From: Anaspis maculata
Lineage: Eukaryota > Arthropoda > Insecta > Coleoptera > Scraptiidae
Length of the DNA stretch: 64,000 nucleotides
Assembly: GCA_949128115.1 (NCBI GenBank)
Contig: OX421963.1
Span: 38,609,979-38,673,978 of the forward strand
Reading direction: 5' to 3'
The notes under the pieces were generated by a model. It did not search any database, was not told the DNA's origin, and saw only the letters and a program-made list of their open reading frames with translations. This document shows, piece by piece, positions 33,860-44,038 of the stretch (position 1 is the first letter of the stretch; each line of letters begins with the position of its first letter). A program made the position numbers and the translations under genes.

Positions 33860-35296
33860 TACAGGTTGGTGTCCGGTATTTATTCGCGGAAACATTGGCA
33901 ATCAACAAGAGCATATAATAGCTATTCACGATTCAAGTGTTAGAAGTGACAAGGATCATTTTGTAAGCGGGAACCCCGCGAACAACATAAGACACTTTTA
34001 ACGCGTGTATCGTATAAGATTTTATCTAAAATGGTCTTTGAAATGTTTGATAAATGTCAGAATTTATTGAAAATATGACAGGAACGCGCAGGATCATCAC
34101 TTTTAGCACGTCGCCCATGACGACGTATTAGAAGTGACGGGTATTATTTAACGCTTGTAGATAATAGCTATTTACGATACGAGTGTTGAAAGTGACAGGT
34201 ATTATTTTGTGAGCGGGGACGCTTGCGAAACGAGCACTAGCGAGTGGAGCAACCCCGCGAACAAAATAAGACACTTTTAACGCGTGTATCGTACAGGATT
34301 TTATCTACAATGGTCTCTGAAATGTTTGGTAAATGTCAGAATTTATTGAAAATATGACAGGAACGCGCAGAATCATCATTTTTTCACGTCGCCCATGACG
34401 ACGTGTTAAAAGTGACGGGTATTATTCAACGCTTGTAGATAATAATAGATAGACTTTCCTTAAACACTTTGTTCAAAATCAAAAAATAACAGCGATAATA
34501 TAGCCTTTCAAAGCTGAAATTGAAAAAATTTTTTTTTGCATAATTTATGAACCGTTCAACCGGATTTTGTTCCAATTTGGACCAAAGTTTACTAAAATAT
34601 GTCTCTATTGAATAATGATAACGCATTTTATCTAACATGTTTTTGGGCGCAAATAATAGGGGGTGACCTACCATTTTCCCCCTATTTTAAAGCCCCTAAT
34701 TATTTTTGGAAATCGTTCCATCTTTTTGATTCTACGTTCAACTTGAAAAAAAAGTTCCTTCTGCAAAATTTCAATAAGAGGCTTCATTTTTGAGCTATTT
34801 GGATTTGAAATTTGGGAAAACATCTTGAAAATTCCACTCTGAAAGGTCTAAAAATTGAATTAAAAAAAACTCATGATTTCTCAGATCCAGAATCCAAATT
34901 TTCTAGGTTTTCACGAAGCCTTCAATCAAAATTTTGCTAGAGTAACTTTCTTTTCTAAATTGAACGTGGAATTCAAAAATTGGAACGATTTCCAAAAATA
35001 ATCAGGGTAGTGAAAAATAGGGTAGGTACCCCTATCACCTTTGCCCTTAAAAATGTTCGATAAAATGCGTTTTCATTTTTCAATAGAGACATAATTATTT
35101 TAGTGAACTTTGGTCTAAATTTGAACAAAATCGGTTGAACGGTTCGGAAGTTATGCAAAAAAACTATTTTCAAGTTGAACTTTGAAGGCCTATATTTTCG
35201 TGATTGTTCTTTTTGGAACAGAGTGTTTTGGGGAGAGTCTTTTTTCAATTCTCTATCGATTGCCAAGGTTTCTGCCATTAAACACCGGACACCCTG
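33860..35296. mobile_element. Foldback element related to family B (family J)
   Basis: The left end TTGGTGTCCGGTATTTATTC, then GCGGAAACATTGGCAATC, is mirrored on the right by GATTGCCAAGGTTTCTGCCA and ACACCGGACACC. The inner arms (34500-35200) match family B arms. It abuts B copies on both sides. Confidence 0.65.
33915..34440. repeat. Two-copy tandem repeat inside family J
   Basis: Copy 1 is 33915-34160 and copy 2 34161-34440; both start ATAATAGCTATT and contain ACGCGTGTATCGTA and CACGTCGCCCATGACGACGT. Copy 2 has an extra segment around GCGAAACGAGCACTAGCGAG. Each copy is itself partly palindromic. Confidence 0.75.
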
Positions 35297-36323
35297 GACA
35301 GAGTGTGTCCCGGAATAAGGGTTACAACATTCACAGGGAAGTAGAGAATTCAAAAATAAGGAGATTTTTCAAATTTATACCATCGCAAACGTATAATAGT
35401 TGTTTTTTGAAAACAGATTTTTTTGCATATCTTTAAACCGTTCAACCGACTCTATTCAAATTCAAATCAAAGTCTAGTCTACTGAAATATGTCTCTATTC
35501 AACAATAATAACGCATTTCATCAAATATTTTCAGGGGCGAAGGTAATGGAGAATATCCTTCCCCTTTCTCCCATATTTTTCAACACCCTAATTATTTTTG
35601 AAAATGGTTCCAATTTTAAATTTTTGCGTTCAATTTGGAGACAAAAGTAACTTTTGCAAAATTTTGATTAGAGGCTTTGTTTTCGAGATATTTGAGTTTG
35701 AAATTTTGGAGAACATCTCGAAATCGCCACTTTCAAAGGCATGAAAACTAAAATCCAATAAAACTCGTGATTCCTCAACTGAAGTAACTTCTTTAGGTGT
35801 TTCAAGTCGATAAACCACCCCTCATTTTTAGTTGAGAGACGAGGTGTTTTCAGGAAAAAACACTTTGGGTTCTGGAAAATGGCGATTTTGAGTTTCAAAG
35901 TTTCAAACCCAAATATCTCGAAAATGGAGTCTATAGTCACAATTTTGTTACTACTGTGTTATTACTCGTATTGCTCAATACAGTGAGCTTTGGTTCGACT
36001 TTGAATAAAATCGGTGGATTGTTCCAAAAGTTATGCAAAAAGTACCGTTTTTGAAAAACCATTTGAAAGCCGGTATCTCTGTTATTATACGTTTGCGGGG
36101 GTATATCTATTGAGAAAAATCCCCTTATTATTCAATTCTCTATCTCAAGCCAAAAAAGTTTCAAAAGTTATGCAAAGTAACTATTTAAAAAAAAAACATT
36201 TTTGACGGCCTCTATCTCCGTAATCATACGTTTGCAAGGTATGTTTATTGCGAAAAGTTCCCTCATTTTTCAATTCTCTATCTCCCTGTGAGTTTGGTAA
36301 CTCATATTCCGGAACACCCTGTA
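35297..36323. mobile_element. Foldback element family B, copy 2
   Basis: Left end ACAGAGTGTGTCCCGGAATA, right end TATTCCGGAACACCCTGTA. Inner arms as in copy 1, somewhat more diverged. Confidence 0.7.
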
Positions 36324-36496
36324 GAAATCAGTGCCCTCAACGGTTTAGGAATTTCTTGGTTCGGAAGTCTAACAATGAAGATATGAATTTTCATATTAAG
36401 TTATGTAGATTTGGCCCATCGGGACACGGGCTAATTCTAGTTGTGATTTTGAAAAATTAAAATTGTGCACGGTTGTTCCCACAACCACTTTGCAAA

Positions 36497-36824
36497 TAGA
36501 GTATTATACTTTTGAAAAAAATTTTTCGATGGAATCAGAAACTATATTGAAAAATAACTGACCCGTATTTTTTTTTCAGCCAAAAATCGTATCGTTTGGC
36601 CGCAATAAATAAAAGAAATTCCTATATTCTGCCTATTTCTGACGTCATTTACACAGGCAGTATAGGCGGTGACTCGCTGTGACGTCAGAACTTGTTGATG
36701 TTATTTTTTTATTGCGCCCAAACGGTACGGTTTTCGACTGAATAAAAAAACACGGGTCAATTATTTTTCAATGTAGTTTCCATTTCAATCAAAAATTTTT
36801 TTTAGTATAATACTCCATTGTGAT
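36497..36824. mobile_element. Short foldback element (family PP)
   Basis: 328-bp palindrome: the left arm includes GAGTATTATACTTTTGAAAA and ACTGACCCGTATTTTT, and the right arm their complements ACACGGGTCAATTATT and TTTTAGTATAATACTC. TGACGTCA-like sites flank the centre (about 36638 and 36680). Confidence 0.75.
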
Positions 36825-36924
36825 AGGTACAAACACACAATTTGGTACACGTAGGTACCCTTTAAACTAGCTACCTACGTGTACCAAATTTCAAACTTTG
36901 CCCCTGAAAGGTAGGCAATCTGCG

Positions 36925-37150
36925 AACGGAAATACTTGGAAATACTATAAAAATACTTGGAAATACTATGGAAATACCTGGAAATACTTGGAAGTATCAT
37001 GGAAATACTTGGAAATACCATGGAAATACTAGGAAATACTTGGAAATACCATGGAAATACTTGGAAATATTTGGAAATACTTGGAAATATATTGGAAATA
37101 CCTGGAAATACAGTCAAAATACTATCAAGTATTTCCAAAAATGGAAATCA
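36925..37150 (+). repeat. Right subterminal minisatellite of element A
   Basis: About 18-20 tandem units of GGAAATACTT / GGAAATACCA type, ending ATGGAAATCACTGTACA. The units read in the same orientation as in the left block, so these blocks are direct copies rather than part of the terminal inversion. Confidence 0.85.
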
Positions 37151-37225
37151 CTGTACAAATTTTCAGTAGGTGGTTGACCCCTCGCTTTAAGCGTACAGAA
37201 GACTCTTAACAGGCAGACGATATCT

Positions 37226-37412
37226 GGAGCTTTGCCGCCTCACAAGCACACAGAGGGCTCATTGGTATATGTCTTTCAGATTGCTCCGTAGATTTTCTTT
37301 GGAGATTCGCTCTTTGCCGGAACGACAGTTTAAAATCAAAGTTAAAGATTGCTTGAGACGTTCGGCATTTTACAGTGTGTGTGAATTTCTTTGTGCTGAT
37401 ATTGATTTGTAA
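37226..37412 (+). pseudogene. 3' end of a non-LTR retrotransposon ORF
   Basis: A 62-codon open stretch ends at TAA 37410-37412 and contains LEIRSLPERQFKIKVK, then LRRSAFYSVCEFL, the pattern seen at the C-terminus of many non-LTR retrotransposon reverse transcriptase ORFs (F-K-x-K-x-K-x-x-L...FYSVxEF). It is followed by AATAAATATT and an ATTT-rich tail at 37480-37510, as expected for a 5'-truncated insertion. The clade cannot be assigned from so short a piece. Confidence 0.45.
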
Positions 37413-37507
37413 TCTACCGATTCTCTATATTGACATATGTATAAGCAATAGTTGTATATTGTATATCCAGCACCAATAAATATTATTTATTATTTATTTA
37501 TTCATTC

Positions 37508-37917
37508 ATTTCCAACCAGACAGTAAGAAGGTTTCATGAAGCTAAACTTCGAGCGGATAGAAGAGCCGCAATGCGTCTTCTGGAGCCTCACCATCGAGCT
37601 TCATTTCGGTTGACGACAATGCTCGCCCTCATCGCGCTTGAATCATCATCGATTTATTGAGGCACAACAATATCGACAAAATGGATTGGTTGCCCTTGTT
37701 TCCGGATATGAATCCAATTGAGCATGTCTGGTAAAATGAAAAATAAAATTGAATGACAGGGAAGGGCGGCTGGAAAATTTGAACGAGTTTGATGTATGCC
37801 GTCCAGGAAGAATGGGAACCTATTCCTCAGGAGTTCATTCGCAGTTTGATGGACACTATGTCGACACGAGTCTTTGCTTTAACAAGAGTTAGAGGAAGGC
37901 CGACAAAATTTTGATTT
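37508..37917 (+). pseudogene. Tc1-like transposase remnant
   Basis: Tc1/mariner transposases cut and paste DNA with a D,D,E/D active site. The first part reads SNQTVRRFHEAKLRADRRA, the helix-turn-helix region of Tc1-like proteins. After a large internal deletion it resumes at DNARPH (37615), the second catalytic Asp, and runs to NPIEHVW with exactly 34 residues between D and E, the Tc1 D34E spacing. The C-terminal part includes QEEWEPIPQEFIRSLMDTM and ends TRVRGRPTKF. Several stops and frame changes are present, and the segment with the first catalytic Asp is missing. It is dead. No terminal repeats were located. Confidence 0.85.
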
Positions 37918-39301
37918 TCAATAATTTCATCGTTATGCTATGCCTATTTTTTGGAGTGAGTAACAATTTTTTTTTTAAGGAATAAATATTTTTCTTTTGG
38001 ATCTTCACATTGTTTATTCGCAGAGCTATTAAAATAACATTCGTGATTCCTCTAAAATGTTATCAGCCTAGCTTCAAGGGGAAATCACCTATGGTTTATC
38101 GCATGCTGTGACTGTGAACGTAGAGATCGGTATTAAATGACTGTTGTCTTCCGTCTCTTCACCCCCGTGGATTTTATCAAAATATTCAAAAGTTTTTTTC
38201 AAACCGAACGAACTTTTTAGTAAATTCTAGTTCTTATCAGAGTTTTACAGGAATTTGGTACAAGATCGCACGCCTACTGATTGATGAATTAAGGCTGAAA
38301 TGCAATTGACATTTACGGTAATCAAAAATATCAAATATTAATTGGATGAACCGTTCAAAAGTTATCACTGAAGATTGCAGACGGACAGACAGACAGACAG
38401 AACTTATTGACAGAATCCTATTCAGGGGACCAACATTTCAAGAAATGATACCAAATGATGATACCAAACAAAAGACTGGGCAATGCTTGTGTTTTGAAAT
38501 TTGAGACAAAGGCAAAAAGTTCCAAAACGGCGGAAATGTGATCAATCCAATTTTAATGACGTAGGTAGTCCCATGTTGACTGAAGAGAGAAAAATATGAC
38601 CTTTCTTCAATGTTGAAAGCCCGACTTGAAGCAGTATCAGAAAGTACGCGGTCCATTGGGCTTTGCTTTGCCCCCACAATAGACAAATAGGAACGTGTTG
38701 CAAATCAAATTGCTCAGAATTGTTCAGTGAACAAACCTACCAAGTGACATCATCTTGATGTGAAAAGTTCTAATGTTTTTGCGTGGCTACAAGAATAAAA
38801 TACAGTATTCACAATAAAAAATCCCACTTTGACTGTTTTGACTGGAATCCCGAAAATTCAAATAAGGTTTCGAGGGAACACATCAATCTTCACAAATTTG
38901 GTGGGTTAGTATCATCCTCCTGAAACATTTTTTTTACGAAAACGGGGGTATGTTGAACTTACATCAATTTTGCACTGCTCTGGTTCATCACCCTGTAGAA
39001 ATTTTAAGGAAGGCTCTATGGATTTTACATTGACAAGAAAGGTGGCCAAAAGACTGGGCAATTCAGTACTTGAAACAGAATCAGAATCGTCTGTGCCAAT
39101 CAGAAGTTACATAGGTTCAAAATTGGGTGAATTTTTGCTTTGTAACACTTTCATTGTTGAGCAGTTTATTTTGAATCCAGAGTAGGTACCTATAGATGAT
39201 GGTACTTATATGATATTTTTTTATTCAAGAGTAGATAAGTTTCCAAATCGTTCCCTATTTCAAAAAAATCGCCCGTACACTCCTGGCCTAAATTGACTAA
39301 T
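37918..39301. other. Unassigned sequence, with a (CAGA)n tract
   Basis: No gene recognised. An (ACAG)n tract lies at about 38382-38400. The segment 39066-39170 is the inverted copy of the dispersed repeat at 30832-30935. Confidence 0.45.
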
Positions 39302-39442
39302 AGCTGTATTATTACACTACACAATTTCTTGTACAATTTCTTGAACATCTGCCAAAATAGTGTCAAAAAACAATTAACTTGATTGTTCAACTGACAGATT
39401 GTTCAAGTAATTGTACAAGAAGTTGTGTAGTGTAATACAGCT
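39302..39442. mobile_element. Short MITE family HH, intact copy
   Basis: 141-bp palindrome with ends AGCTGTATTATTACACTACA and the complement TGTAGTGTAATACAGCT; inner TTGTACAA and GATTGTTCAA motifs alternate. A degraded copy lies at 3619-3725 and a trace near 14227. Confidence 0.8.
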
Positions 39443-39571
39443 TCTAAATAAGAAAACAATAAAATTAGTAAGGCCTATTCAGTAACTAATCAAAGTTCCA
39501 ATTTGTTTCGAGAAAAAGTGAATTTAAATCAAAATGAGAAGATTTTTCCTAAATGCGTGTTACACACGTTA

Positions 39572-41232
39572 TACAGGGTGTTTCAGGGATGATAGCAAAA
39601 AATTTAACTGTGGGTAGATCTCGTCAAAGTATGACGAAAACCTATATACTATTTTGCAAAGTTCGGCTTAATGGCGAAGATACAGCCCTCCAAAGTTCAC
39701 TTTTTTTGGATTTCAAAAATTTATAACTCAGGAACGTTTCGACAAATTTAGCTTTAATTTAGCATAAGCTGGTTTGTCATAATTATCTATCAACCCGCTA
39801 AATTTAGAACGAATCCAATCAGTGGCGTGGAAGTTATGAGGGGTCACTTTAAATCAATATTTCTTCGGGTGCTTCTAAATTATTGACCCTCATAACTCCT
39901 ACACCACTGGTTGGATTCTTCCCAAATTTGGCAAGTTGATAGATAATTATGACAAACCAGCTTTTGCTGAATTAAAGCTAAAGGACCCCGCACGATTCTT
40001 ATGGAAAATGGCTCCCGGTTAAATTCTCTGAATTTTTGATATGTTGTAGCTCATGAGATACTAATCGAATACCGTGAACCCTAAACTAAAATAATGGACA
40101 GTTTTTTACCCACAGGGGGTTGAAGTTGGAGGTTTTGACGGCTTCAAAATGATATTATGACGTTAATAAAAGCTTTTTATTTGGTTTCTCTTCAAGTTGT
40201 GTTTCATGCTAATTGTATTTATTTGATAGAAAAATATCAACCCCCTCCTCCACCCCCAACCCCTATCTACCATCATAAAATTCAAGATTACTCCCAAAAG
40301 CCATGCGGATGGCTTCTGTGATTTAAATTATGAATTTTGACATTAAAATTATTTTCCACCCCTAATGTTGGGGTGCCGATTTTCCAATTTTCTTCGGTTA
40401 ATTTGGCTAAATTTTTGGTATTGTGTACTTCTATTTCTGTTGAACAAAAAGTTCTCATACCAAAACTTATTCCTATGAACAGTTTTTGTTCTGCAGGGGA
40501 CTGAAGTTCAATATTTATGCTCTCAAATATTCAACTTCAGTCCCCTGTAGAACAAAAACTGTCCATAGGAATAAGTTTTGGCATTAGAACTTTTTGTTCG
40601 GCAGAATTAAAAGTACACAATACCAAAAATTCAGCCAAATTAACCGAGGAAAATTGGAAAATCGGCACCCCAACATTGGGGGTGGAAAATAATTTTCATG
40701 TCAAAATTCATAATTCAAGTCACAGAAGCCATCTGCATGGCTTTTGAGAGTAATCTCGAATTTTGTGATGGTAGATAGGGGATGGGGGTGGAGGAGGGGG
40801 TTGAAATTTTTCCTGTCAAATGAATACATTTAGCATGAAACACAACTTGAAGAGAAACCGAATATAATGCTTATATTTTCGTCAGAATATCATTTTTAAG
40901 CCGTCAAAACCTCCAACTTCAACCCCCTGTGGGTAAAAAACTGTCCATTATTTCAATTTGGGGTTCACAGTATTTAATTAGTATCTCATAAGCTACAAAA
41001 TATCAATAATTCAGAGAATTTACCCGGGAGCCATTTTCCATAAGAATCGTGCGGGGTCCTTTGTCAAAACGTTCCTGAGTAACAAATTTTTGAAATCCGA
41101 AAAAAGTGAACTTTGGAGGACTGTATCTTCTTCATTAGGCCGAACTTTGCAAAATGGTATATAGGTTTTCGTCATATTTTGACAAGATCTACCCACAGTT
41201 GAATTTTTTGTTATCATTTCTGAAACACCCTT
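39572..41232. mobile_element. Foldback element family G, split by family F
   Basis: Ends TACAGGGTGTTTCAGGGATG and the complement ending TTTCTGAAACACCC. Left arm 39572-39870; right arm about 39900-39982 plus 41060-41232. The right arm is interrupted by family F copy 2, and the intact left arm supplies the pre-insertion sequence. Confidence 0.8.
39983..41059. mobile_element. Foldback element family F, copy 2 (nested in G)
   Basis: 1,077 bp beginning GGACCCCGCACGATTCTTAT and ending with the complement ATAAGAATCGTGCGGGGTCC. Left flank GCTAAA, right flank TTTGTC; the complement of the intact G arm (39741-39753) reads GCTAAATTTGTCG. As with copy 1 the element lies exactly between AAA and TTT without a target duplication. 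Confidence 0.85.
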
Positions 41233-41234
41233 AA

Positions 41235-41345
41235 TAGTATATTACATACCGAGACGGGAAATACATCATTACTGCTGAGGGCACAGAGAGCCTCCAGGCC
41301 CGAAGCTGGAATGGTGTATTTACCGTCGAGAGTATGTATACTATT
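41235..41345. repeat. Hairpin repeat related to family U
   Basis: ATTACATACCGAGACGGGAA on the left and TTTACCGTCGAGAGTATGTA on the right; compare 21918-21972. Confidence 0.5.
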
Positions 41346-41632
41346 TTACTCACAACCATGTACTCAGCTTGCAGGATTACAGGCGTTCAAAAGTTGAAAT
41401 CTGAAAATTAACTTTTTGTCCATAACTTCCAGATAGGCCTATTAATTTTGCTGAAACGTGGTTCAGGAAATACTGATTAACACACTTATTGTTTGGTTGG
41501 ATGCATATTTTGAAATTTCCCTTCTAAAGCTACCATTTCTTCACTTTCTCGGGAGGTCGGCAAGAGGTCACTTCCCGGCCTCCTACTAGGTATGTAATGA
41601 ATCAATTACCATAGTGGTTGTGAGTAAAAACA
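41344..41632. mobile_element. Candidate short element with TTTTACTCACAACCA ends
   Basis: TTTTACTCACAACCATG at the left is mirrored by GTGGTTGTGAGTAAAA at the right; the interior is not paired. It may be a small TIR element. Confidence 0.45.
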
Positions 41633-41719
41633 TTAAAACGCACTAAATACAGAAAATAATTGACTAAGAGGTGATACTAGCCGGGAAAATGCAAACATAT
41701 CATTCGAGTGTGTCAGCAA

Positions 41720-41927
41720 CGAGGGGTAAACCACCTTGGAAATCTGGTGTACAATGGAAATCATTGGAGATCCTGTGGAAATCATTGGAAATCATTTGGA
41801 AATCATTTGGAAATCATTTGGAAATCATTTGGAAATCAATAGAAATCATTGGAAATCTTTGGAAATCATTTGAAAATCATTGGAAATCGGTGTACAAAAA
41901 TTCCTTCAGTGGTTCACCCGAGGGTTT
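41720..41927. mobile_element. Miniature relative of element A
   Basis: About 208 bp. The left end CGAGGGGTAAACCACC closely matches element A; the right end GTGGTTCACCCGAGG is its looser complement. Nearly all of the interior is a TGGAAATCAT minisatellite (about 12 units), bounded by GGTGTACA on both sides like the GTACA next to the A minisatellites. No clear target duplication. It looks like a minimal derivative consisting only of ends and subterminal repeats. Confidence 0.75.
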
Positions 41928-42789
41928 ACATCTAGGGTTATTATGTGTATCTAACAGACGTAAAAAGCAGATTTACTGCTTTTGTATCAGCTTGCTAGAT
42001 AAATGTAGGGAAAATGAACCAGAACTATGACAATCTGTCCTGCCACAGATCTTAGCCAAGCAAGCGTACCGGTCTTCGTTCGACTTCGACACCCATAGCC
42101 AGAGCAATCGTTCCATGACAGTCATGACACAGTTTGTAGGCGGGCCATCCCCAAACCCGAAAAAAATGATGCTCAACTACATCATTAAATTAACGTACAC
42201 ACTTATCGCCGTCGCTAATCCCGTACCTGCAGTCATGCGTGCAAAACGGCCATAAATCACTCCATTTAAGACGGACTTGCCGGTCGACCCGTTACTGTTA
42301 CTACAGTTCCTGCGATGACCGTCCACCACTGTTTTATTTTGCTATGCTATAGCTTTTCGCAGGCTGGCTATACAGCAGGAGGCTGTGCAGTGTGCACTGC
42401 CCTGCCGTCATTGCATTGGTGAGCCAGTCAGGTACGCCGAGATCACTCTCATCTATCAATTGTTGGAGTTACCTTCACCAGGAAGCTGGTGCATGACCTC
42501 GCACCATGGGGGCGCGTACACTGTATACAAATGGCACTCCGGCACATTTCCGGAATCGAGCTGGTATGGAGTCAATTATTTGACGACAATTTTTCTGCCA
42601 CACCTAAGTAAATCTGAATATGCATAGGTATACGGTAAGCAATATTGGACGTGATTTTTTTTAAATCACAAAAACAGGAAAGGTCTTTTAATTGCACCTA
42701 ACTTTTATTCATGAAAAATGTGGAATTCATGATGCAGCAATGTGATTCTTCCGTTCGTCCGGTGGTGTCTGTAATTGAACTCCTCTCAA
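41928..42789. other. Unassigned sequence
   Basis: No gene recognised. An 80-codon plus frame at 42385-42627 has no family motif. Confidence 0.4.
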
Positions 42790-43860
42790 ACCAGATGCCC
42801 TAGCTTCCTAGATTTTTCGCTGATACATAGCTGTCACTCCCAAGACCGGTGTAGGCTATATTGAATTTTCATATTGCACCGCCAACATAGACAAAACCGT
42901 CCCCAATCAACTGGAAATAACATGAATGTTGCAATTTCTCCCAAATCTGACGGTAGTGACGCTCTTGCATTCGGATTCTTTCGATAATACATAGTTGCCA
43001 CTTACATGGTAAGTCTAGGTCACATTTCTTCTGCACTGTGCGCCGCCGATATCAATAAAGTCGCCCCCAACCCCAAGCAACTTAAAATGAGAAAGCAACT
43101 CCTCATAAACTCCAAGACATAGCGATCTAATTGTTTTGCTGATGAATAGCTTACTGAAAATGAGGAGGGCAGAAGGGATAGGCTGTCTTGAATGTCACTG
43201 CCATTCAAGACAGTCACATCGTGATCTACATCTTTTGCTGGTGGATAGATGACTCACAATTAAGCGGGATAGGCTATCTTTTTGTGTCGCCGCCCCCAAA
43301 CCAAAAAACCGTCCTCAGCAACCGCTCCCAACCCAAACAAAAACATAGGGACATAATATAACGATCTAATTCTTTCCCTGGTGGATAGCTAACTAAAAAT
43401 GAGTGAATGAAGGCTACTTTTGATTTGCCGACGCCTTCAGTTTCCGCCCCAAAACGAGAAAAATTGGAAGCAACGCCTCATAAACTCAAAGACTTAGCAA
43501 TCTGACTGTTCTGCTGACAGGTAGCTGACTAGAAATGAGGAGGGATAGGCTGCTTTTGATTTGTCGCCGCCCCGCCGCTCCCATCCGCCACCTTTGAATA
43601 ATACAAAAAGCAATTCCTCCCAACCCAGAAGACATAGCGACTAATTCTTTCGCTGATTGATAGCTGACTTAAAATTAGGCGGGATAGGTTACCTTTCATT
43701 CGTCATCGTCCTCAAATGAAAAAACTGCGCCCAGCAACCACTTTCCAACGACACCCAAAAACATAGCGATCTAATTCTTTGGACTGCTGATGAAAAATGG
43801 ACAAGGAAAAGCTACTGTTGATTTGTTGCCGCCCCCAGCTTCGTCCGCCAAACAAAAAAC
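42790..43860. repeat. Decayed tandem satellite, period about 140 bp
   Basis: Seven or eight diverged units share an anchor of the type AGCGATCTAATTCTTT, then GCTGATGGATAGCTGACT, AAAATGAGGCGGGATAGGCT and GATTTGTCGCCGCCCC. Anchors start near 43121, 43221, 43361, 43496, 43636 and 43765, with two more diverged units near 42815 and 42973, giving spacings mostly of 130-150 bp. No open frame persists through it. Confidence 0.75.
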
Positions 43861-43884
43861 TGCTAGCTCTCACAATCAAAATTT

Positions 43885-44015
43885 GAAGTGATGGACGCAC
43901 ATTGCGACGACTCCCGAAAAATCCTACACATTTCGCGTATAATTCTGCTGTGCTCTAGAGCCGGCGCCGCCGCCAAATGGACAGATGTATCTTGATCGAG
44001 CGTTGGAATCTCTTC
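43885..44015 (-). mobile_element. LTR fragment, same family as 21996-22473
   Basis: The complement carries CAACGCTCGATCAAGATACA, GGCGCCGGCTCTAGAGCAC and TTTTTCGGGAGTCGT, matching the middle of LTR copy 1 (about 22139-22240). Both ends are truncated. Confidence 0.7.
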
Positions 44016-44038
44016 ATTCGGTTTCACACAACAAGCAC

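Larger units (their letters stand above)
32435..37184. mobile_element. Element A: 4.75 kb, 8-bp target duplication, minisatellite ends
   Basis: Ends CGAGGGGTCAACCACC and the complement GGTGGTTGACCCCTCG. CTTTAAGC occurs at 32427-32434 and again at 37185-37192, and copy 1 of family I has the matching uninterrupted site GCTTCGAGCGTAC, so this is a true 8-bp target duplication. That size is typical of hAT elements (Merlin and P also give about 8), but the ends do not match the usual hAT YARNG start well. Just inside each end is a block of TGGAAATAC-type repeats followed or preceded by AATCACTGTACA. The interior is filled by other foldbacks and no transposase was found. Confidence 0.85.
31864..37209. 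mobile_element. Foldback element family I, copy 2, split by element A
   Basis: Left end TTAAGAGTCCTCTGTACACT at 31864, right end GTACAGAAGACTCTTAA at 37209, again flanked by TTAA. The left 570 bp (31864-32434) contain both arms of the palindrome seen in copy 1; only the last 17 bp of the right arm lie beyond the insertion. Confidence 0.85.

Noticed and set aside
36875..37177. Three overlapping ORFs of 69-87 codons with repetitive peptides
   Set aside because: They translate the GGAAATACTT minisatellite of element A.
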